DNA of 64,000 bases. It comes from Burkholderia sp. Nafp2/4-1b (GTDB lineage Bacteria; Pseudomonadota; Gammaproteobacteria; Burkholderiales; Burkholderiaceae). Under the pieces are notes generated by a model. That model saw nothing but the letters and a program-made list of their open reading frames with translations. It made no database searches and had not been told where the DNA came from. The stretch covers positions 620,001-684,000 of the forward strand of contig NZ_ML058597.1 in the NCBI RefSeq assembly GCF_003635165.1, in the 5' to 3' direction. This document shows, piece after piece, positions 61,787 through 64,000 of the stretch. Each line of letters starts with the position of its first letter. Position 1 is the stretch's first letter. The translations under genes and the position numbers were made by a program.

Positions 61787-61943
61787 CGACAGGCGCCAAG
61801 GCGGCGGGACCGGGTACCCGGATCGGCTGCCCCCGATTCGGGACCATTCGAGGCCGCGGCAACGACCGCCGGCCCGGAGACTTGCAGCGGCAGGGCGAGC
61901 GCGTCGGCGCGAGCCCCGCCGCCGCAAAGACAGGAGACAACCG

Positions 61944-62903
61944 ATGAAACGTACTTTGCCAGGACTCGCGATGTCGGCACTCGTGCTCGGCACCGCGCTG
62001 TTCGCGTTCTCGCCGCGTCCGCTGCCGGCGTTCCCGGTCACCGCGATCCATGCGGACCGCCTGCAGATCAACGGGCTCGCCCGCGCCGGCACGCGCATCG
62101 TCGCGGTCGGCGAGCGCGGCGTGATCCTGTTGAGCGACGATGCGGGCGGCCGGTGGCGGCCGGCGTCGGTCACGCCCGACCAGGGTTCGACGCTCACGCA
62201 GGTGAGTTTCGTCACGCCGACGCTCGGCATCGCGGTCGGCCACGACGGCCGGATCCTGCGCAGCGACGACGCGGGCGCGCACTGGCGCGAGGTGCACATC
62301 GATCACGCGCATTCCGATCCGCTGTTGTCCGTATGGGGGACCGCGAACGGCCCGCTGTTCGCGGCCGGCAGTTTCGGCCAGCTGTTGCGCTCGGACGATG
62401 CGGGGCTCACGTGGCAGCCGCTGAAGACGCCGGCGGGCGATCGCCACATGAACGCGATCGTCGGCGACGGCCGCGGCAGCCTGCTGATCGCGGGCGAGAG
62501 CGGCACGCTGCTGCGCTCGACCGACAACGGCGCGACCTGGGACAAGCTGCCGTCGCCGTACCAAGGCTCGCTGTTCGGCGCGCTGATGCTCGCGAACGGC
62601 GACTGGATCGCTTACGGGATGCGCGGCAACGTGCTGCGCAGCACCGATCGCGGTGCGACCTGGACGCACGTCGACAGCCACGTGCCGGTGTCGTACTTCG
62701 GCGCGACCCAGCTCGCCGACGGCGAGCTCGTGCTGGTCGGACAGGGCGGCGCGATCGTCGCGTCGCGCGACGGCGGCCTGACCTTCGGCGTGCGCAAGCT
62801 CGGCGGCGTGCAGAGCCTCGCGGCCGTGCTCGACATGGGCAGCGGCGGGTTGCTGCTCGGCGGCGAGGCTGGTGTCGCGCCGCTTGCCGTGTCGCCGTCG
62901 TGA
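61944..62903 (+). CDS. YCF48/BNR-repeat exported protein
   Basis: A 319-residue exported beta-propeller protein. After a signal segment (MKRTLPGLAMSALVLGTALF) come repeats of the BNR/YCF48 type, each with a version of LRSDDAGAHWREV (for example LLRSDDAGLTWQPLKTP, LLRSTDNGATWDKLPSPY, LRSTDRGATWTHVDSHV). It lies 157 bases after the steroid thiolase and just before an MMPL transporter. This pairing recurs near steroid and sterol genes and suggests a periplasmic partner of the transporter. Confidence 0.8.
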   Translation: MKRTLPGLAMSALVLGTALFAFSPRPLPAFPVTAIHADRLQINGLARAGTRIVAVGERGVILLSDDAGGRWRPASVTPDQGSTLTQVSFVTPTLGIAVGHDGRILRSDDAGAHWREVHIDHAHSDPLLSVWGTANGPLFAAGSFGQLLRSDDAGLTWQPLKTPAGDRHMNAIVGDGRGSLLIAGESGTLLRSTDNGATWDKLPSPYQGSLFGALMLANGDWIAYGMRGNVLRSTDRGATWTHVDSHVPVSYFGATQLADGELVLVGQGGAIVASRDGGLTFGVRKLGGVQSLAAVLDMGSGGLLLGGEAGVAPLAVSPS

Positions 62904-62975
62904 TGCATGGCGGCGCTCTGCCGCCGCCAGCATCGTCCGCATCGCCCGTTCCGTCCGTTCCGACCCGAGAAATCC

Positions 62976-64000
62976 ATGAACGACCTGTCACGCCCCACTG
63001 AAGCCGCTTCCGCGTCGCGCCTCGCCGCGTTCGTCGAGCGCTGCGCCGACACGATCATCCGGCAGCGCCGGCTGCTGATGCTGCTGTGCGTTGCGGTGAC
63101 GCTCGCACTCGGCCTGTCCGCGACGCGCCTGAAGCTCGATCCGGGCTTCAACAAGATGATCCCGATGCAGCATCCGTACATGCAGGTGTTCGAGCGCTAC
63201 GCGGGCGCGTTCCCCGGCGCGAACACGATCCTCGTCAGCCTGCGCTGGAAGGGCGACGGCGACATCTACAACCAGCGGTTCATGGACGCGCTGCGCCATG
63301 CGACCGACGACGTGTTCTTCATCCCCGGCGTGAACCGCTCGCGCGTGTTCTCGCTGTTCACGCCGAACGTCCACTACACCGAGGTGACCGAAGCCGGCTT
63401 TCGCGGCGACGTGGTCGTGCCCGGCCAGTTCTCGAGCGCGAACCCCGACGATCTCGCGAAGGTGCGCCGCAACGTCGCGCGCTCCGGGCAGATCGGCCGG
63501 CTGGTCGGCAACGATCTGAAGTCGGCGCTGATCCGCGCGGAGCTGCGCGAGACCGATCCGGCCACCGGCAAGCGGCTCGACTACAGCGCGGTCGCGCGCC
63601 AGCTCGAGGAAATCCGCGCGCGCTACGCGAAGCAGGGCATCGACGTGAACATCATCGGCTTCGCGAAGCTGGTGGGCGACGTCGAGGCGGGCATCGCCGG
63701 CGTGATGGCGTTCTTCGCGCTCGCGTTCCTCGTGACGGCAGCGCTGCTGTTCGCCTATACGCGCTCGCTGAAGACCACCGTGCTCGCGCTCGTCGTCGCG
63801 CTGCTGCCGGTCGTGTGGCTGCTCGGCGCGCTGCCGCTGCTCGGGCTCGGCATCGACCCGATGTCGATCCTCGTGCCCTTCCTGATCTTCTCGATCGGCG
63901 TGTCGCACGCGGTGCAGATGACCAATGCGTGGAAGCAGGCGCTGGTGCGCGGCGCGTCGTCGGTCGAGGCTGCGCGCGATGCGTTCCGCAAGCTGTTCGT
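62976..64000 (+). CDS. MMPL/RND-superfamily transporter (3' truncated)
   Basis: The first 341 residues of an RND/MMPL exporter; the gene runs off the window. A first helix at residues 32-50 (RLLMLLCVAVTLALGLSATR) leads to a periplasmic porter domain (FNKMIPMQHPYMQVFERYAG; GQIGRLVGNDLKSALIRAEL). Helices follow from about 240 (GVMAFFALAFLVTAALLFAY; TVLALVVALLPVVWLLGALP; ILVPFLIFSIGVSHAVQM), the latter matching the sterol-sensing-like region of MMPL proteins. It may move steroid, hopanoid or acid intermediates. It starts 72 bases after the YCF48-like gene. Confidence 0.85.
   Translation, partial: MNDLSRPTEAASASRLAAFVERCADTIIRQRRLLMLLCVAVTLALGLSATRLKLDPGFNKMIPMQHPYMQVFERYAGAFPGANTILVSLRWKGDGDIYNQRFMDALRHATDDVFFIPGVNRSRVFSLFTPNVHYTEVTEAGFRGDVVVPGQFSSANPDDLAKVRRNVARSGQIGRLVGNDLKSALIRAELRETDPATGKRLDYSAVARQLEEIRARYAKQGIDVNIIGFAKLVGDVEAGIAGVMAFFALAFLVTAALLFAYTRSLKTTVLALVVALLPVVWLLGALPLLGLGIDPMSILVPFLIFSIGVSHAVQMTNAWKQALVRGASSVEAARDAFRKLF

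Overview
The window is a contiguous piece of a high-GC proteobacterial chromosome. Gene content and protein character (NasA fused to a CysJ-like flavoprotein, an mprF-acvB operon, DUF4148 and DUF4377 proteins, many LysR/AraC/MocR regulators) point to Burkholderia, most likely the B. cepacia complex. This is an inference from protein families; no rRNA or tRNA gene is present. Both ends cut genes: a nitrate reductase at the left edge and an MMPL/RND transporter at the right edge.

Layout. 1-3.3 kb: C-terminal part of an assimilatory nitrate reductase fused to an FAD/FMN reductase. 3.8-7.7 kb: mprF-acvB, a lysyl-phosphatidylglycerol synthase/flippase overlapping a periplasmic VirJ-type hydrolase. 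7.8-9.7 kb: a cysteine-rich hypothetical protein and a MocR regulator. 10.1-13.0 kb: a PotD-like periplasmic lipoprotein overlapping a membrane diguanylate cyclase, arranged like the NspS/MbaA polyamine sensor pair. 13.1-17.6 kb: DUF4148 protein, small Cys protein, LysR regulator, LysE exporter and a Tat-exported purple acid phosphatase. 17.7-23.9 kb: a frameshifted WXXGXW relic, a tyrosine recombinase, an SDR, a LuxR regulator, a DUF4377 lipoprotein, an MFS pump and a hypothetical protein. 24.0-30.7 kb: a block that looks less GC-rich, with a copper-type trio (DUF2946, beta-barrel, CopC), a 53-residue lipoprotein, a DUF4382 lipoprotein, a beta-carbonic-anhydrase-like protein, and a DJ-1/AraC regulator beside an HD hydrolase.

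31.5-61.8 kb holds the main system, an aerobic 9,10-seco steroid catabolic cluster. The left arm (31.5-40.1 kb) has an LLM flavin oxidoreductase, hsaA, kstD, hsaB, a small ORF, kshB, fadD3 and an unusual SDR. The right arm (47.0-61.8 kb) has hsaC, ipdA, ipdB, an enoyl-CoA hydratase, ipdC, echA20, two acyl-CoA dehydrogenases, fadA6, an SDR, two more acyl-CoA dehydrogenases (the second FadE30-like), ipdF, a MaoC hydratase and a second thiolase. Most right-arm genes overlap by 1-4 bp. Together they would dehydrogenate ring A, hydroxylate and cleave the seco-steroid, activate the C/D-ring acid HIP with CoA, open rings D and C, and beta-oxidise the remainder. hsaD, hsaEFG and kshA are not in the window. 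A YCF48-like protein and an RND/MMPL transporter follow and may move substrate or intermediates.

The two arms are separated by about 6.7 kb of unrelated genes (outer-membrane barrel, two AraC regulators, an acyltransferase-3 protein, a FitAB toxin-antitoxin pair). A 15-base element matching at 14 positions lies upstream of the first gene of each arm, which suggests the arms are still co-regulated.
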